Shown in pieces: positions 1-8,640 of a stretch of DNA of 64,000 nucleotides. How positions within the stretch are numbered: the first letter of the stretch is position 1; every line of letters starts with the position of its first letter. The stretch spans positions 1,364,001 to 1,428,000 of the forward strand of contig CAWGEA010000003.1 of assembly GCA_963821495.1 (NCBI GenBank). Reading direction: 5' to 3'. The position numbers were made by a program, and so were the translations under genes. Source of the DNA: AC-32 sp963821495 (GTDB taxonomy: Bacteria > Actinomycetota > Thermoleophilia > Gaiellales > Gaiellaceae). Below the pieces are notes generated by a model. That model was not told where the DNA came from. It searched no databases and saw nothing but the letters and a program-made list of their open reading frames with translations.

Positions 1-957
1 CGCGAGGTGCACGAGCGCCTGCGCGCGGCACTTGGCCGCAGTGCGCTCTTCTGGCACGACCTGCTCGACGACACGGGCCTCGAGGCGGAGGAGGCGCTGC
101 CCGCGCTCTGGGACCTCGTCTGGGCCGGTGAGGTGACGAACGACGCCTGGACACCGCTGCGCGCGGGCCGGAGATTCAAGACCCAGGCGCAACGCCGCCG
201 GCCGCGCCGCTTCTCGCGCCGCCGCGCGGGCGAGGTGACCGCCACGCAGGGACGCTGGTCGCCCACGGCGCGCCTCTTCCCCGGACGCCCCGACCGGCGC
301 GCGCTCGCCGAGCTCCTGCTCGAGCGCCAGGGCATCGTCACCCGCGACGGCGTCCGCGGCGAGGGCATCCCCGGCGGCTACGGCGCCGTCTACGGCGAGC
401 TCAAGGCGCTCGAGACGCTCGGTCTCTGCCGCCGCGGCTACTTCGTCGAGGGACTCGGCGGTGCGCAGTTCGCCCTCGGCGGCGCGGTCGAGCGGCTGCG
501 GGAGCTGCGGCCTCGCGATACCGGAGCGCATGGCGTGGAGGCGCTCGTGCTCGCGGCCGCCGACCCGGCGCAGCCCTACGGCGCCGCGCTGCCGTGGCCG
601 AAGCGCTTCGAGAACGGCCGCGCCGGCGAAGCCGGCACGGCCTCCAACGCGGCATCGCAAGCGAAGCCGCGGGCGCGTGCGGCACGGGTCTCGGGCGCGC
701 ACGTGATCCTGCTCGACGGTGAGGCGGCGCTCTTCGTCGAGCGTGGCGGCCGCTCGCTCGTCCCGCTGCGCGAGCCCGAGGAGGCGTGGCTGCGCGAGGC
801 GCTCGCCGCGCTCGTCGCGCACGTGAAGGGCGGCGGCGCGAAGCGGCTCGCGGTCGAGCGCTTCGACGGCGAGCCGGTCGGCGAATCCGAGGTCATATCG
901 CTGCTGATGGATGCAGGCTTCGTGATCGGCCCGCGCCGGGCCGTGCTCCGGCCTTGA
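1..957 (+). CDS. lhr: Lhr-type ATP-dependent helicase, C-terminal part (5' end outside window)
   Basis: The frame is open from base 1 with no start, so only the last ~318 residues are visible. The visible part lacks the RecA-like helicase motifs. It looks like the long C-terminal region of bacterial Lhr-family superfamily 2 helicases: a WDLVWAGEVTNDAW block, a GRWS element, and a winged-helix-like stretch with RQGIVTRDGV, GGYGAVYGELKALE and GYFVEGLGGAQFAL. Lhr proteins are large (about 1,500 residues) DNA-repair helicases that move 3' to 5' on single-stranded DNA and unwind DNA:RNA hybrids. The identification rests on these C-terminal motifs alone; the helicase core must be checked upstream. 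A secreted-protein gene follows after about 80 bases. Confidence 0.87.
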   Translation, partial: REVHERLRAALGRSALFWHDLLDDTGLEAEEALPALWDLVWAGEVTNDAWTPLRAGRRFKTQAQRRRPRRFSRRRAGEVTATQGRWSPTARLFPGRPDRRALAELLLERQGIVTRDGVRGEGIPGGYGAVYGELKALETLGLCRRGYFVEGLGGAQFALGGAVERLRELRPRDTGAHGVEALVLAAADPAQPYGAALPWPKRFENGRAGEAGTASNAASQAKPRARAARVSGAHVILLDGEAALFVERGGRSLVPLREPEEAWLREALAALVAHVKGGGAKRLAVERFDGEPVGESEVISLLMDAGFVIGPRRAVLRP

Positions 958-1039
958 CACATCCGTGACGAAGGCGTAGACCCTCCCCGCACTGTGGGGC
1001 GCGAGGGGCCTCCAATCCAGGGGTCGCAGGGGAGGGAGC

Positions 1040-2644
1040 ATGAAACGACTTCTTGGCGGGTCGTTGGCGGCGGCCGCGGCACTGCTGCTGCTCGGCCTGT
1101 TCACCGGCTCGGCATCCGCGGCCTCGCTGAACTGCAGCGAGCCGTACGCGCTGTGCGCCGAGCCGGCCGACTCGATCGGCTACGGCGGCGAGTACACCGG
1201 CCACGACGAGCCCTCGCTGCTGTTCTACTCGAACACCGCAGGCTCCGGAAACTCGAGTCTGTACAACATGCAGCTGCCGAGCGATCCGAAGGTGCTGCCA
1301 AACCAGGCGGGCACGGCGGGAACCTGGAACTTCCAGCTCCATCCGGCCTTCTGGCTCGGGATGGCGCTCTGCGACAACCAGTCGGCGCCGGAGTTCACCC
1401 ATGACGCATGCGTGCCCGATTCCGACACGAACATCTTCGACGGCACGGATCCGAACGCCGCGGACTACATCGGCCACCATCCCGGAACCGCGTTCCTCGA
1501 AGTCCAGTTCTATCCGCCGGGCTGGGCGCCCTGGCCTCCGGGCGTCAGCTGCGACGCGAGCCAGTGGTGCGCGGCAATGGCGATCTTCAGCCTCAATCAG
1601 AACCTGAACACGGGAGTCCTGAACAACAACGACTGCCTGGGCAGTGTCGGGCTCGAGCCCGCGAACTTCGCCTTCATCACGAAGAACGGCGTTCCGCACG
1701 CTCCGCCCGCGCCGCTCAGCCAGACCGCGGGGACCTTCACCCCGGACTCCGCGACCGACCTGTTCATGAACTCGGGCGACCAGCTCTCCGTCGACGTCCA
1801 CGACGGCGCGGCCGGCCTGACGGTGATCGTCCACGACCACACGACCGGCGGCACCGGCTCGATGACCGCGAGCACGGGCAACGGCTTCGCGCAGATCCTG
1901 TACGAGCCCGCCTCGGCGACCTGCCATCAGGCCCCGTACACGTTCCGGCCGATGTACGCGACCTCGAGCGAGCACACCCGCGTCCCGTGGGCGGCGCACA
2001 GCTACAACGTCGCCTTCTCCGACGAGATCGGCCACTTCGAGTACTGCTCGGCCGTCACCGAAGAGGGCGGCGAGTGCACGAGCAACGGCGAGCCGGCTCT
2101 GGACGGTGACGACGACGGCTGCTTCAGCTCGGCCTTCTCGCTGTTCGTCCCGATCGGAGGCTGTATCGCCACCGACAATGACTTCGACGGGGTCTCGTAC
2201 CAGCCGGTGTGGCCGGGAACGGATCCGAACCGCGGGCAGGACAAGAAGTACCACCCGAGCCCGGTCACGTTCACGAGCCCGGTCTTCAACGGCTCGCAGA
2301 ACTACAGCCGGGTCGCGTTCGAGGCCGACCTGCCGCGGATCGAGGCGGCGGACTTCGGCGGCAACTGCAACCGGTTCACCGGCGTGGGCTGCGAGAACCC
2401 GCCGCCGGGCTCGAACTTCTACCCGATCTACTCGACCGGGACGTCGAACGGCACCCCGAGCGGCCAGTGCGTCTGGCAGCTCGGCGGGCCCTACATCAAG
2501 GGCACGACCAACACGTTCGGCGGGAACTCCGCGGCCGAGTACGGGCCGCTGCTGTTCAGCTTCTATCCCAACCCGAACCCGGCGGTCCGGCTCCGGACGA
2601 ACAACTTCCGCAACGTCCTGAGCTCGAACCCCTGTCCGGCCTGA
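1040..2644 (+). CDS. secreted protein of unknown function
   Basis: The 534-residue product begins with a clear Sec signal peptide: MKR, a leucine/alanine-rich core to about residue 22, and a likely cleavage after GSASA near residue 27. The mature protein is rich in Asn, Gly, Ser and aromatic residues and has about a dozen cysteines, as expected of an exported, disulfide-stabilised protein. No transmembrane segment follows the signal peptide. GGGAGGGAGC lies just before the ATG, with AGGGAG as the ribosome binding site. I do not recognise a family. The C-terminal half has repeated NPNP-like and GTSNG-like turns, suggesting a beta-rich fold, which is inference. A strong hairpin follows the stop. 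Confidence 0.8.
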   Translation: MKRLLGGSLAAAAALLLLGLFTGSASAASLNCSEPYALCAEPADSIGYGGEYTGHDEPSLLFYSNTAGSGNSSLYNMQLPSDPKVLPNQAGTAGTWNFQLHPAFWLGMALCDNQSAPEFTHDACVPDSDTNIFDGTDPNAADYIGHHPGTAFLEVQFYPPGWAPWPPGVSCDASQWCAAMAIFSLNQNLNTGVLNNNDCLGSVGLEPANFAFITKNGVPHAPPAPLSQTAGTFTPDSATDLFMNSGDQLSVDVHDGAAGLTVIVHDHTTGGTGSMTASTGNGFAQILYEPASATCHQAPYTFRPMYATSSEHTRVPWAAHSYNVAFSDEIGHFEYCSAVTEEGGECTSNGEPALDGDDDGCFSSAFSLFVPIGGCIATDNDFDGVSYQPVWPGTDPNRGQDKKYHPSPVTFTSPVFNGSQNYSRVAFEADLPRIEAADFGGNCNRFTGVGCENPPPGSNFYPIYSTGTSNGTPSGQCVWQLGGPYIKGTTNTFGGNSAAEYGPLLFSFYPNPNPAVRLRTNNFRNVLSSNPCPA

Positions 2645-2664
2645 GCTTCACCTCTCGCCCGGAA

Positions 2665-2692
2665 CGAAGAGCGCCCTCCGGGGCGCTCTTCG
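2665..2692. terminator. bidirectional hairpin terminator
   Basis: An 11-bp perfect stem (CGAAGAGCGCC with its complement GGCGCTCTTCG) and a 6-base loop lie between the convergent stops at 2644 and 2696. The position suggests a shared terminator. There is no long T tract, which is common in high-GC actinobacteria. Confidence 0.7.
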
Positions 2693-2695
2693 CGT

Positions 2696-3076
2696 TCAGC
2701 GGATGCCGGTGTCGTACGTGAAGTCCCGCTTCGCGAACCGGCCGCGCGGCACGGTCACGGCCTGCGGCTGGAGCCCGCGCTTCGGCGAACGGGAGGCGAG
2801 GCCCGCATGCACGGCGTAGCGCCCGCGGTCGAGCCGCACGCGGTAGCGGCCGTTGCGGTCGGTCGTCGCGGTCACGGCCTTGCCGTGCGCCGAGAACACG
2901 AGCTTGACGCCGCGAGCCGGCCTGCGGCAGGAGGTGCCCGCGCCGCAGGTCGGCATGCCCGGGCTCACCTGAACCGCGCCGTAGAGCCCGCTGCCGCCGG
3001 CTCCGCCCGAGCTCTGCGCGCCGCACGCCGCCACGAGCGCGACGGTGGCGAAGGCGAGGGCGATGCGGGCGCTCAC
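2696..3076 (-). CDS. lipoprotein with carboxypeptidase-regulatory-like domain
   Basis: The 126-residue product has a short lipoprotein signal peptide with lipobox VAAC at residues 15-18, so it is probably anchored to the outer face of the membrane through Cys18. Residues ~45-100 read as a small beta-sandwich of the carboxypeptidase regulatory-like type: a GVKLVFSAHGKAV strand, then TTDRNGRYRVRLDRGRYAV, the usual transthyretin-like repeat found in many surface proteins. Two more cysteines at about 35 and 41 may form a disulfide. The gene converges on the preceding gene across a terminator and is divergent from the glycosylase gene starting 23 bases away. The function is unknown; the domain usually mediates adhesion or stability rather than catalysis. 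Confidence 0.75.
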   Translation of the reverse strand: MSARIALAFATVALVAACGAQSSGGAGGSGLYGAVQVSPGMPTCGAGTSCRRPARGVKLVFSAHGKAVTATTDRNGRYRVRLDRGRYAVHAGLASRSPKRGLQPQAVTVPRGRFAKRDFTYDTGIR

Positions 3077-3099
3077 GTCGACGCTAGGGTAGCGCCGCC

Positions 3100-3841
3100 A
3101 TGCCCGAGGGAGACTCGCTCCGCCGCGCCGCGCGCAAGCTGCAGGTGCTGGTGGGCGAGCGCGTCGCGGTCGAGACGCCGCACCCGCGGGCAGCCGCCGA
3201 GCGCGTGGCGGAGCGGCTGGACGGGCGCAGGCTCGAGGCCGTCGAGGCGGTCGGCAAGAACCTGCTGCTGAGCTTCGAGGGCGGGCTCGTGCTTACGCAG
3301 CCACCTGCGCATGAGCGGCCGCTGGCAGGTCGTCGAGCGCGGCACGCCGAGGCGCGGGAAGCCGTGGCTCGTGCTGACGGGCGCCGAGCGCGAGGCGCTG
3401 CTCTGGAACGGGCCGGTGCTGGAGCTGTCCGCGCGGGGCGCCCGCCGGCTGGGGCCGGACATCCTCGCCGACCCTCCCGACGTCGCCGCGATGGTCGCGA
3501 ACCTGCGCCGCGAGCACGGCGGCCGTGAGCTCGGCGACGCCCTCCTCGACCAGCGGCTCGTCGCCGGGATCGGGAACCTGTGGAGGGCCGAGGCGCTCTG
3601 GCGCGCACGCCTCTCGCCGTGGTTGCGCCTCGACGACGTCGCCGACGAGGAGCTCGAACGCGTGCTCGGCGAGGCGGCCCGCTTGATGTGCGCGTCGGTC
3701 GAGAGCGGCCGGCAGCCGCGGTTGGTCTACAAGAAGGCGGGCCGCCCCTGCCCGCGCTGCGGCGAACCGATCCGCTCCCGCGGCCAGGGCGACGACAACC
3801 GGACCGCCTACTGGTGCCCTGCCTGTCAGCCGGGCCGCTGA
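3100..3841 (+). pseudogene. nei: Nei/Fpg-type DNA glycosylase, broken by a frameshift
   Basis: Two frames together spell a complete Fpg/Nei family glycosylase/AP lyase. Frame 1 (3100 to about 3294) begins MPEGDSLRRAARKLQ, with the Pro2 nucleophile and Glu3, and reaches GLVL. A second frame (about 3299 to 3841) continues SHLRMSGRWQV, includes a helix-two-turn-helix region with GIGNLWRAEALW, and ends with a CPRCG...CPAC zinc finger. The family sequence is restored if one base in 3292-3298 is removed. This class excises oxidised bases; actinobacterial relatives are Nei-type. The frame change separates the catalytic Pro from the DNA-binding domain, so as written the gene would not make an active enzyme. 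A sequencing error is the main alternative. Confidence 0.85.
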
Positions 3842-3854
3842 GTCCGCGCTCGCG

Positions 3855-4274
3855 TCAGACGCTCGGCCAGGAACCGGACTCGAGCGGCTTGACGAAGAGC
3901 TCCTCCTCCTTCCAGATGTGCACGCGGATGATCGCCTCGAGCCCGTAGAGGAGCTGCTGCAGGTGGACAGCGTCGAGCGGGTCGGCGGTCGCGAGCTCGG
4001 CGATCCAGTGCCTGATCGCGAGGTGGTCGTAGTTCATCGAGGTCGCGACGAGCGCGTCGCCGAGGCGCTCCGCGACCTCGGGGTAGAGCAGCCGCTCGTC
4101 CAGCTTCGTGTGCGGCTCGACCTTGTCGTGGAGGAAGGCGACGATCTGCTCGTGCTCGCTCCGCCGCTGCTCCTCGGTCAGCTCGGGGTAGCGCTCCGCG
4201 AGCACGCGCAGGCGCTCCAGCTCCCTGCTCAGCCCGGCGTGCGCCTCCCGGAATCCGCGTGTGTGGACGGCCAT
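3855..4274 (-). CDS. hemerythrin HHE cation-binding domain protein
   Basis: This 139-residue, all-helical protein has the histidine/acidic pattern of the hemerythrin-like HHE family: REAHAGL near the N terminus, RRSEHEQIVAFLHDKVEPH around 38-55, DERLLYPEV, NYDHLAIRHW and a final IRVHIWKEEELFVKPL. Those residues would coordinate a di-iron or similar centre. Family members sense or store oxygen or nitric oxide, or protect against oxidative stress, in the cytoplasm. The single-domain length is typical. The gene converges on the glycosylase gene, with stops 14 bases apart, and is divergently placed from the next gene. Its exact physiological role cannot be read from the sequence. Confidence 0.87.
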   Translation of the reverse strand: MAVHTRGFREAHAGLSRELERLRVLAERYPELTEEQRRSEHEQIVAFLHDKVEPHTKLDERLLYPEVAERLGDALVATSMNYDHLAIRHWIAELATADPLDAVHLQQLLYGLEAIIRVHIWKEEELFVKPLESGSWPSV

Positions 4275-4392
4275 GGCTTCCTTTCGTCGTTGCCCCCAGG
4301 ATCGCTGGGCGGCGCGTGGGGCGCATCCGGCTCGACCACGACCCGGCTCACGGTCTTTCCGCAGGAATGGAGCGGCGCAGCGCGTAGGTGCA

Positions 4393-5637
4393 GTGGTGGC
4401 CGTGCGTGCCCCGCACCTCTACCGCTCCCTGCGCTGCTTCTGCCTGGCGGGCTTCTCGCTGCTCGCCGACGACGTGGCCGGCGGCGCCGAGCTTCCGTTC
4501 TCCTTCGAGGAGCACGCCTCGCGAGGCCAGACGTCGCTGTACGAGTACCGACCGCTCGTCCGCACGTATGTGGACGCGCGCGCGGAACGGCTGAGCTCGC
4601 TCGCCGATGCCGGGCTGGCGCTCGAGGACGTGCGGCGCGAGCCCGCGGCGGCGATCTACGCGGCGGCGCACGCCGGCAAGGACGGCGACCACCCGCTGCT
4701 GAGGACGATCGTGCTGCCGCTCCTCGCGGACGTCGCCGAGGCGTGCGGCGGGTTCGACTGGCGCGACGAGGCGTTCGACCACGCGTACGCGGAGCTCGAG
4801 CGTTCGCTCTTCGGCGCGCGGCGCAGCTATGCGGCGGTTGCGCCGCTCGTCGGGCTCTCCGTCGGGACACAGGTCGACCTCGCGGACGGGTTGCGGGTGC
4901 GGCTCGCCGCGGCCGGCGAGCTGGCGTCGCACTGGCCCGAGGCGGGTGGGCTGCTGCCGGCCGAGTTCGGGCATGCGCCCGACCGGTTGTGCGTCCTCGA
5001 GCTCGAGCGCGCCCTACCGCCCAACGAGCCGGAGCCCCCCGACGCGCCCGGCGAGCTCGCCGACGCAGTCAGCGCGCTGCGGCTCGCGACCGCGGCACCC
5101 GTCGCCGCCGGGCCGGTGCTGTTCGAGCGGCTCGACTGGCGCCCGCTCGCGATCCGGCCGGTGCTGCCGATCGCGGCCGCGGAGCCGGCGGGAGATCCGA
5201 CTCGGCTCGACGCCTTCCGCGCACGGCTCGCCTCCGACCTGCTGGCCCGCCTCGGTCGCGCGGAAGAGGATCCCGAGCTGGCGGAGGCGCTCGATCGCTG
5301 GGAGCTGTCGCTGTTCGCCGACGAGCCGTTCCGCTCGGAGCAGCTGCGTGAGGCGCTCGCGGCCCTGCTCGGCGGTCCCGATGGGTTGTGGGCCGCAGCC
5401 GTGCGCGCTGCGGTGCTGCTCGGCGAGACCGGTCGCGACCGCGCTGAGCAGCTCGAGCGCCTGCGCGCCCTGACCCGCGGCGAGCAGGCCGCCCCTGCGG
5501 CGGCGGACGCGGTGCGCAAGGCGGTCGTGGAGACGCTCGTCCACGGCGACCGAGCGGCGCTGGTCTCGACGCTCGACGACGCGCTGCTCGGCGTCCGGCC
5601 GCGGCCGGCAGGGTACTTCGCGGCCATCGCCTCCTAG
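4393..5637 (+). CDS. hypothetical protein, Ala/Leu-rich, about 414 aa
   Basis: A long open frame with strong third-position GC and no signal peptide or membrane segment. GTG codons at 4393, 4396 and 4402 are possible starts; I use the first, because upstream codons back to 4261 overlap the leader of the divergent hemerythrin gene and look non-coding. The product opens with a hydrophobic, cysteine-containing stretch (LYRSLRCFCLAGFSLLADD) and continues as a soluble alpha-rich protein with many Arg and Glu residues. Its DVAEACGGFDWRDEAFD and FERLDWRPLAIRP segments are not ones I can assign. The stop lies 2 bases from the convergent stop of the next gene. No function is proposed. Confidence 0.65.
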   Translation: MVAVRAPHLYRSLRCFCLAGFSLLADDVAGGAELPFSFEEHASRGQTSLYEYRPLVRTYVDARAERLSSLADAGLALEDVRREPAAAIYAAAHAGKDGDHPLLRTIVLPLLADVAEACGGFDWRDEAFDHAYAELERSLFGARRSYAAVAPLVGLSVGTQVDLADGLRVRLAAAGELASHWPEAGGLLPAEFGHAPDRLCVLELERALPPNEPEPPDAPGELADAVSALRLATAAPVAAGPVLFERLDWRPLAIRPVLPIAAAEPAGDPTRLDAFRARLASDLLARLGRAEEDPELAEALDRWELSLFADEPFRSEQLREALAALLGGPDGLWAAAVRAAVLLGETGRDRAEQLERLRALTRGEQAAPAAADAVRKAVVETLVHGDRAALVSTLDDALLGVRPRPAGYFAAIAS

Positions 5638-5639
5638 CT

Positions 5640-6389
5640 CTAGAGCGGCGTCTCCTCCGTCGGCTCAGGCAGCACGGTCGTGCCGGGGCACGGCGTCGCC
5701 TCCGAGAGCCGGACGGCGAGCGCGCCCGCGCCGCCGCCGAGCCGCAGGTAGCCGTCGTGGATGCGCACGGGTAGGCAGAGATCCGGCCCGGGCCGCTCGA
5801 CCTTGAACAGGTCGACCAGGTCCTCGGAGTCCACGTCGGCGTCGGTCTCGAGCCCCGCGCCGAGCTCTCGGTGCAGCCAGGTCGAGAAGCAGTCCTGGTC
5901 GTTGCAGCCGCGCACCGTCAGCGACCGATGCGTGTCGTTGAGCAGACGGAGCGTGACCGTTGTGCGGTTGTCGTCGACGAGCGCGATCGCGACGATGATC
6001 CCCGCGATCGCCGCGACTGCGATCAGGACGCCGATCCCGATCGCGACCTTCACGCGCCGTGTAAGGACGAGGCCGGTGTGCTCGGTGGGCGCCTGCAGGT
6101 CAGGGTAGGGGTCGGCCCACGGCTCGCCGCGCAGCTGGGCCGTGCGGCGGGTTTCCTGGCGGAGATTCTGCTTGACCGCGTAGGCGAGGTTCTCGCGCCC
6201 GATCCGCGTTCGGTCGTCGGACGCGTCGACCAGCGCGGACATGTCGAGCACGTGCTCCAGGCCGTCGACGTCGTGCGCTCTGAGGTAGCCACGCCGGGCG
6301 CGGTCGAGGCTCTTCAGCGCCGCCTGGCCGTCGCCGCCGTCGAGAGCCGCGCGCGCGGCGCCGAGGTCGCGGTCGGGTAGCGAGGCCAC
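5640..6389 (-). CDS. single-pass membrane protein with extracytoplasmic C-terminal domain
   Basis: The product has ~249 residues if translation starts at GTG 6389; the frame stays open further upstream but overlaps an oppositely oriented gene and loses coding character. Residues ~1-80 are helical and charged with a TPR-like look (AARAALDGGDGQAALKSLDR, YLRAHDVDGLEHVLD). One transmembrane helix (about 114-137, VAIGIGVLIAVAAIAGIIVAI) follows. The last ~110 residues are a beta-rich domain with a Cys pair (GCNDQDC) expected outside the cell. The cytoplasmic helical part joined to an external domain suggests a membrane-tethered sensor or scaffold, but this is inference. It converges on the preceding gene with only 2 bases between stops. 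Confidence 0.6.
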   Translation of the reverse strand: MASLPDRDLGAARAALDGGDGQAALKSLDRARRGYLRAHDVDGLEHVLDMSALVDASDDRTRIGRENLAYAVKQNLRQETRRTAQLRGEPWADPYPDLQAPTEHTGLVLTRRVKVAIGIGVLIAVAAIAGIIVAIALVDDNRTTVTLRLLNDTHRSLTVRGCNDQDCFSTWLHRELGAGLETDADVDSEDLVDLFKVERPGPDLCLPVRIHDGYLRLGGGAGALAVRLSEATPCPGTTVLPEPTEETPL

Positions 6390-6464
6390 GGTGGGGAAAG
6401 ACCGTATCCCTTTCGACACGTTTCCGGCACACACCCGTGCGAAAGGCACGGCTACGGTCGGCTC

Positions 6465-6680
6465 ATGGACGAGGCGCGCGCGGTGCTGCGGCGGCTGGAG
6501 CGGATCGAGGCCCTCGAGCGCGAGCAGGCTCCGGTGCGTTCCCTGCTCGCAGAGGTCCATGCGCTCGTCGAGGAGGCGGAGGCGTGGGCGGCCGTCGAAC
6601 AGGGCGGAACCGAGGCCGCGCGCACGGCGCTCGACCGCTGCCGCGCGGCGCTGCGAGAGCCTGCGGCGGCAGTGCGGTGA
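6465..6680 (+). CDS. small coiled-coil protein
   Basis: A 71-residue protein, almost entirely alpha-helical, with heptad-like Leu/Ala spacing (ARAVLRRLERIEALEREQA, LLAEVHALVEEAEAW). There are no cysteines, membrane segments or recognisable motifs. It starts at ATG 6465. The coding pattern is good, and it lies 28 bases before the transporter gene on the same strand, so it could be co-transcribed. Its function is unknown. Small helical proteins of this kind are often left unannotated. Confidence 0.55.
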   Translation: MDEARAVLRRLERIEALEREQAPVRSLLAEVHALVEEAEAWAAVEQGGTEAARTALDRCRAALREPAAAVR

Positions 6681-6707
6681 CCCCGGCGGCGGTGGGCATG
6701 ATGAAGC

Positions 6708-7382
6708 GTGTCCTCGTTGGCCTCGGCCTCGCCGCTGCGTTATCGCGACGGCGTCCGCGCGGCCGTCGCCGTGGCTGCGACGGTCTGGTTCTTCGGCGCC
6801 TCGTTCGGGCTCGTCGCGCGGGCCGCGGGGATGGGCGTGCTCGCGCCACTCGTCATGTCCGCGACGACGTTCGCCGGCTCCGCCCAGTTCGCCGTCGCCT
6901 CGATCCTCGGCGGGAGCGGAGCCGCCCTGGCCGCGATCGCGGCGGCGGTGCTGCTGAACGCGCGCTACGCGCCGATCTCGATCTCCGTCGCGCGGCTCTT
7001 CCACGGCCCCCGCCTGCGGCGACTGACGGAATCACAACTGATCGTCGACGAGTCGTGGGCGCTCGCCGGGCGCGGCGGCCGCTTCGACCGGCGGATCCTC
7101 GTCGGAGCCGGGCTGCTGCTGTACGTCGCCTGGGTCTCGGGTACCGCCGTCGGAGTGCTCGCGGGTGACTCGCTCGGAGACCCGAAGGACCTCGGCCTCG
7201 ACGGCGCGTTTCCGGCCCTCTTTTTGGCGCTGCTCGTCCCCCAGCTGCGGACGCGGCGTGCGGTCGGCGCGGCGCTCGTCGCGGCGGCGATCGCGCTCGT
7301 CCTGATCCCCGTCGCCCCTCCGGGGACCCCGATCGTGGCCGCGAGCGCAGCCTGCCTGCTCGGCCTGAGGAAGCGCTCGTGA
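6708..7382 (+). CDS. azlC: AzlC family branched-chain amino acid exporter, large subunit
   Basis: The 224-residue product starts at GTG 6708 and is an integral membrane protein with about six hydrophobic helices. The segments WFFGASFGLVARAAG, PLVMSATTFAGSAQFAVAS and AVLLNARYAPISISVA match the AzlC family, the large subunit of the two-part AzlCD exporter for branched-chain amino acids and analogues such as azaleucine. The length is typical. The TGA stop overlaps the GTG start of the next gene by four bases, so the two subunits are translationally coupled, as is usual for this pair. The substrate range cannot be judged from sequence. Confidence 0.92.
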   Translation: MSSLASASPLRYRDGVRAAVAVAATVWFFGASFGLVARAAGMGVLAPLVMSATTFAGSAQFAVASILGGSGAALAAIAAAVLLNARYAPISISVARLFHGPRLRRLTESQLIVDESWALAGRGGRFDRRILVGAGLLLYVAWVSGTAVGVLAGDSLGDPKDLGLDGAFPALFLALLVPQLRTRRAVGAALVAAAIALVLIPVAPPGTPIVAASAACLLGLRKRS

Positions 7383-7687
7383 GCACGGTCTGGCTCGTCG
7401 TGGTCGTCGTCGGCGCCGCCACGGTCGCGCTCAAGGCCACCGGCCCTCTGCTGCTCGGCGGACGCGAGATCCCCGAGCCCGTCGCCGGGGTCGTCGAGCT
7501 GCTAGCGCCGGTGCTGCTCACTGCGCTCGTCGTGACGCAGACGGTCGGCGGAGACAACGAGCTCGTGCTCGACGCGCGCCTCGCCGGCGTCGGCGCCGGA
7601 GCCGCCGCGATCGCGGTTCGTGCGCCCCTGCCCGCGGTCGTCGTCGTCGCGGCGGCCGCGACGGCGCTCGCGCGCCTGCTCTTCTGA
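7379..7687 (+). CDS. azlD: AzlD family branched-chain amino acid exporter, small subunit
   Basis: A 102-residue hydrophobic protein with three to four short membrane helices. The N-terminal motif KATGPLLLGGREIPEPVAGV and the following LLAPVLLTALVVTQT are the family signature of AzlD, the small partner of AzlC. The start is GTG 7379, inside the stop of azlC (GTGA), which ensures equal translation of the two subunits. After the stop, about 120 bases lead to parA. Confidence 0.92.
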   Translation: MSTVWLVVVVVGAATVALKATGPLLLGGREIPEPVAGVVELLAPVLLTALVVTQTVGGDNELVLDARLAGVGAGAAAIAVRAPLPAVVVVAAAATALARLLF

Positions 7688-7806
7688 CCGGGAGCCGTCC
7701 TGCCGCCGTCGTACATTCCGAGCGACGACCGGCCCGACCAGACACCGCGAAAATCGCGTGTTTTCCGCGGAGGTATCGCTAGCATGAAAGCGAAGAAAGG
7801 GGCTCG

Positions 7807-8640
7807 ATGGGGCTCGCACGCCTGCTTCCGCGACCGGGAATCCGGACCGAAACCGCCCAAGGGCCGCCGATGGGCCGGGTGATCTCATTTGCCAACCAGA
7901 AGGGCGGCGTCGCCAAGACGACGACGACCCTGAACCTCGGCGTCGCGCTGGCCGAGCAGAACCTGAAGGTGCTGCTCTGCGACCTCGACCCGCAGGGCAA
8001 CCTGACCATGAGCCAGGGCCTCAACCCGGACACGATCGAACGCTCGATGTTCGACGTGCTCGTCCACCGGCTGCCGATCCAGGAAATCGTCCACCACACC
8101 GAGGTCGACCTCGCGGTTTCGTCGATCGACCTCGCCGGTGCCGAGCTCGCGCTCTCGAGCATGATCGGCCGCGAGCGCGCGCTGGAGAAGGCGCTTGCGC
8201 CGGTGAGAGACGGCTACGACTACGTCCTGATCGACACGCCGCCGTCGCTCGGGCTGCTGACGATCAACGCGCTCGTCGCCTCGAACGGCGTCATCGTCCC
8301 GGTGCAGTGCGAGTACCTATCGCTGCGCGGGCTCGTGCAGCTAGAGAACACGCTCTCGATGATCCGCGAGAACCTGAACCCCGACGTCGGGATCGTCGGA
8401 ATCCTCCCGACGATGTACGACAGCCGCACGCTGCACTCGCGTGAAGCGGTGGAGATCCTGCAGGAGAACTTCGGCGACCTGGTCTTCGAGACGAAGATCC
8501 GCAAGACGGTTCGCTACGCGGAGGCGCCGGTGAAGGGCACCTCCGTCCTGAAGTACGACCCGAGCGGCAACGCCGCTCAGGCCTACCGCGACCTCGCAAA
8601 GGAGGTGCTCCATGGCGCGCAGGCGCGCGAGCATGCGTGA
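7807..8640 (+). CDS. parA: ParA family partition ATPase
   Basis: A 277-residue MinD/ParA-type ATPase. The deviant Walker A motif KGGVAKTTTTLNL is at about residues 32-44, Walker A' is CDLDPQGNLT, and Walker B is YVLIDTPPSLG. The VPVQCEYLSLRG and YDSRTLHSREAVE blocks are typical of chromosomal ParA/Soj proteins. The first ATG gives a 21-residue extension before the usual start (MGRVISFANQKGG at 7870). AAAGGGG six bases upstream supports the earlier start. No parB follows. Instead the 3' end overlaps an ftsZ gene by 29 bases. Such ATPases form dynamic dimers on DNA or membranes and position cargo, so this pairing suggests a role in placing the FtsZ ring or a related structure, which is inference. 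Confidence 0.93.
   Translation: MGLARLLPRPGIRTETAQGPPMGRVISFANQKGGVAKTTTTLNLGVALAEQNLKVLLCDLDPQGNLTMSQGLNPDTIERSMFDVLVHRLPIQEIVHHTEVDLAVSSIDLAGAELALSSMIGRERALEKALAPVRDGYDYVLIDTPPSLGLLTINALVASNGVIVPVQCEYLSLRGLVQLENTLSMIRENLNPDVGIVGILPTMYDSRTLHSREAVEILQENFGDLVFETKIRKTVRYAEAPVKGTSVLKYDPSGNAAQAYRDLAKEVLHGAQAREHA

Noticed and set aside
5640..7004. Longer minus-strand reading for the membrane protein, up to 7004
   Set aside because: The upstream 200 codons overlap the small plus-strand gene and azlC and are Arg-rich shadow sequence; GTG 6389 gives the coding-like part.
7740..7775. Inverted AAAATCGCG/GTTTTCCGCG stretch before parA as an operator
   Set aside because: The two halves do not match well enough to support a palindrome.
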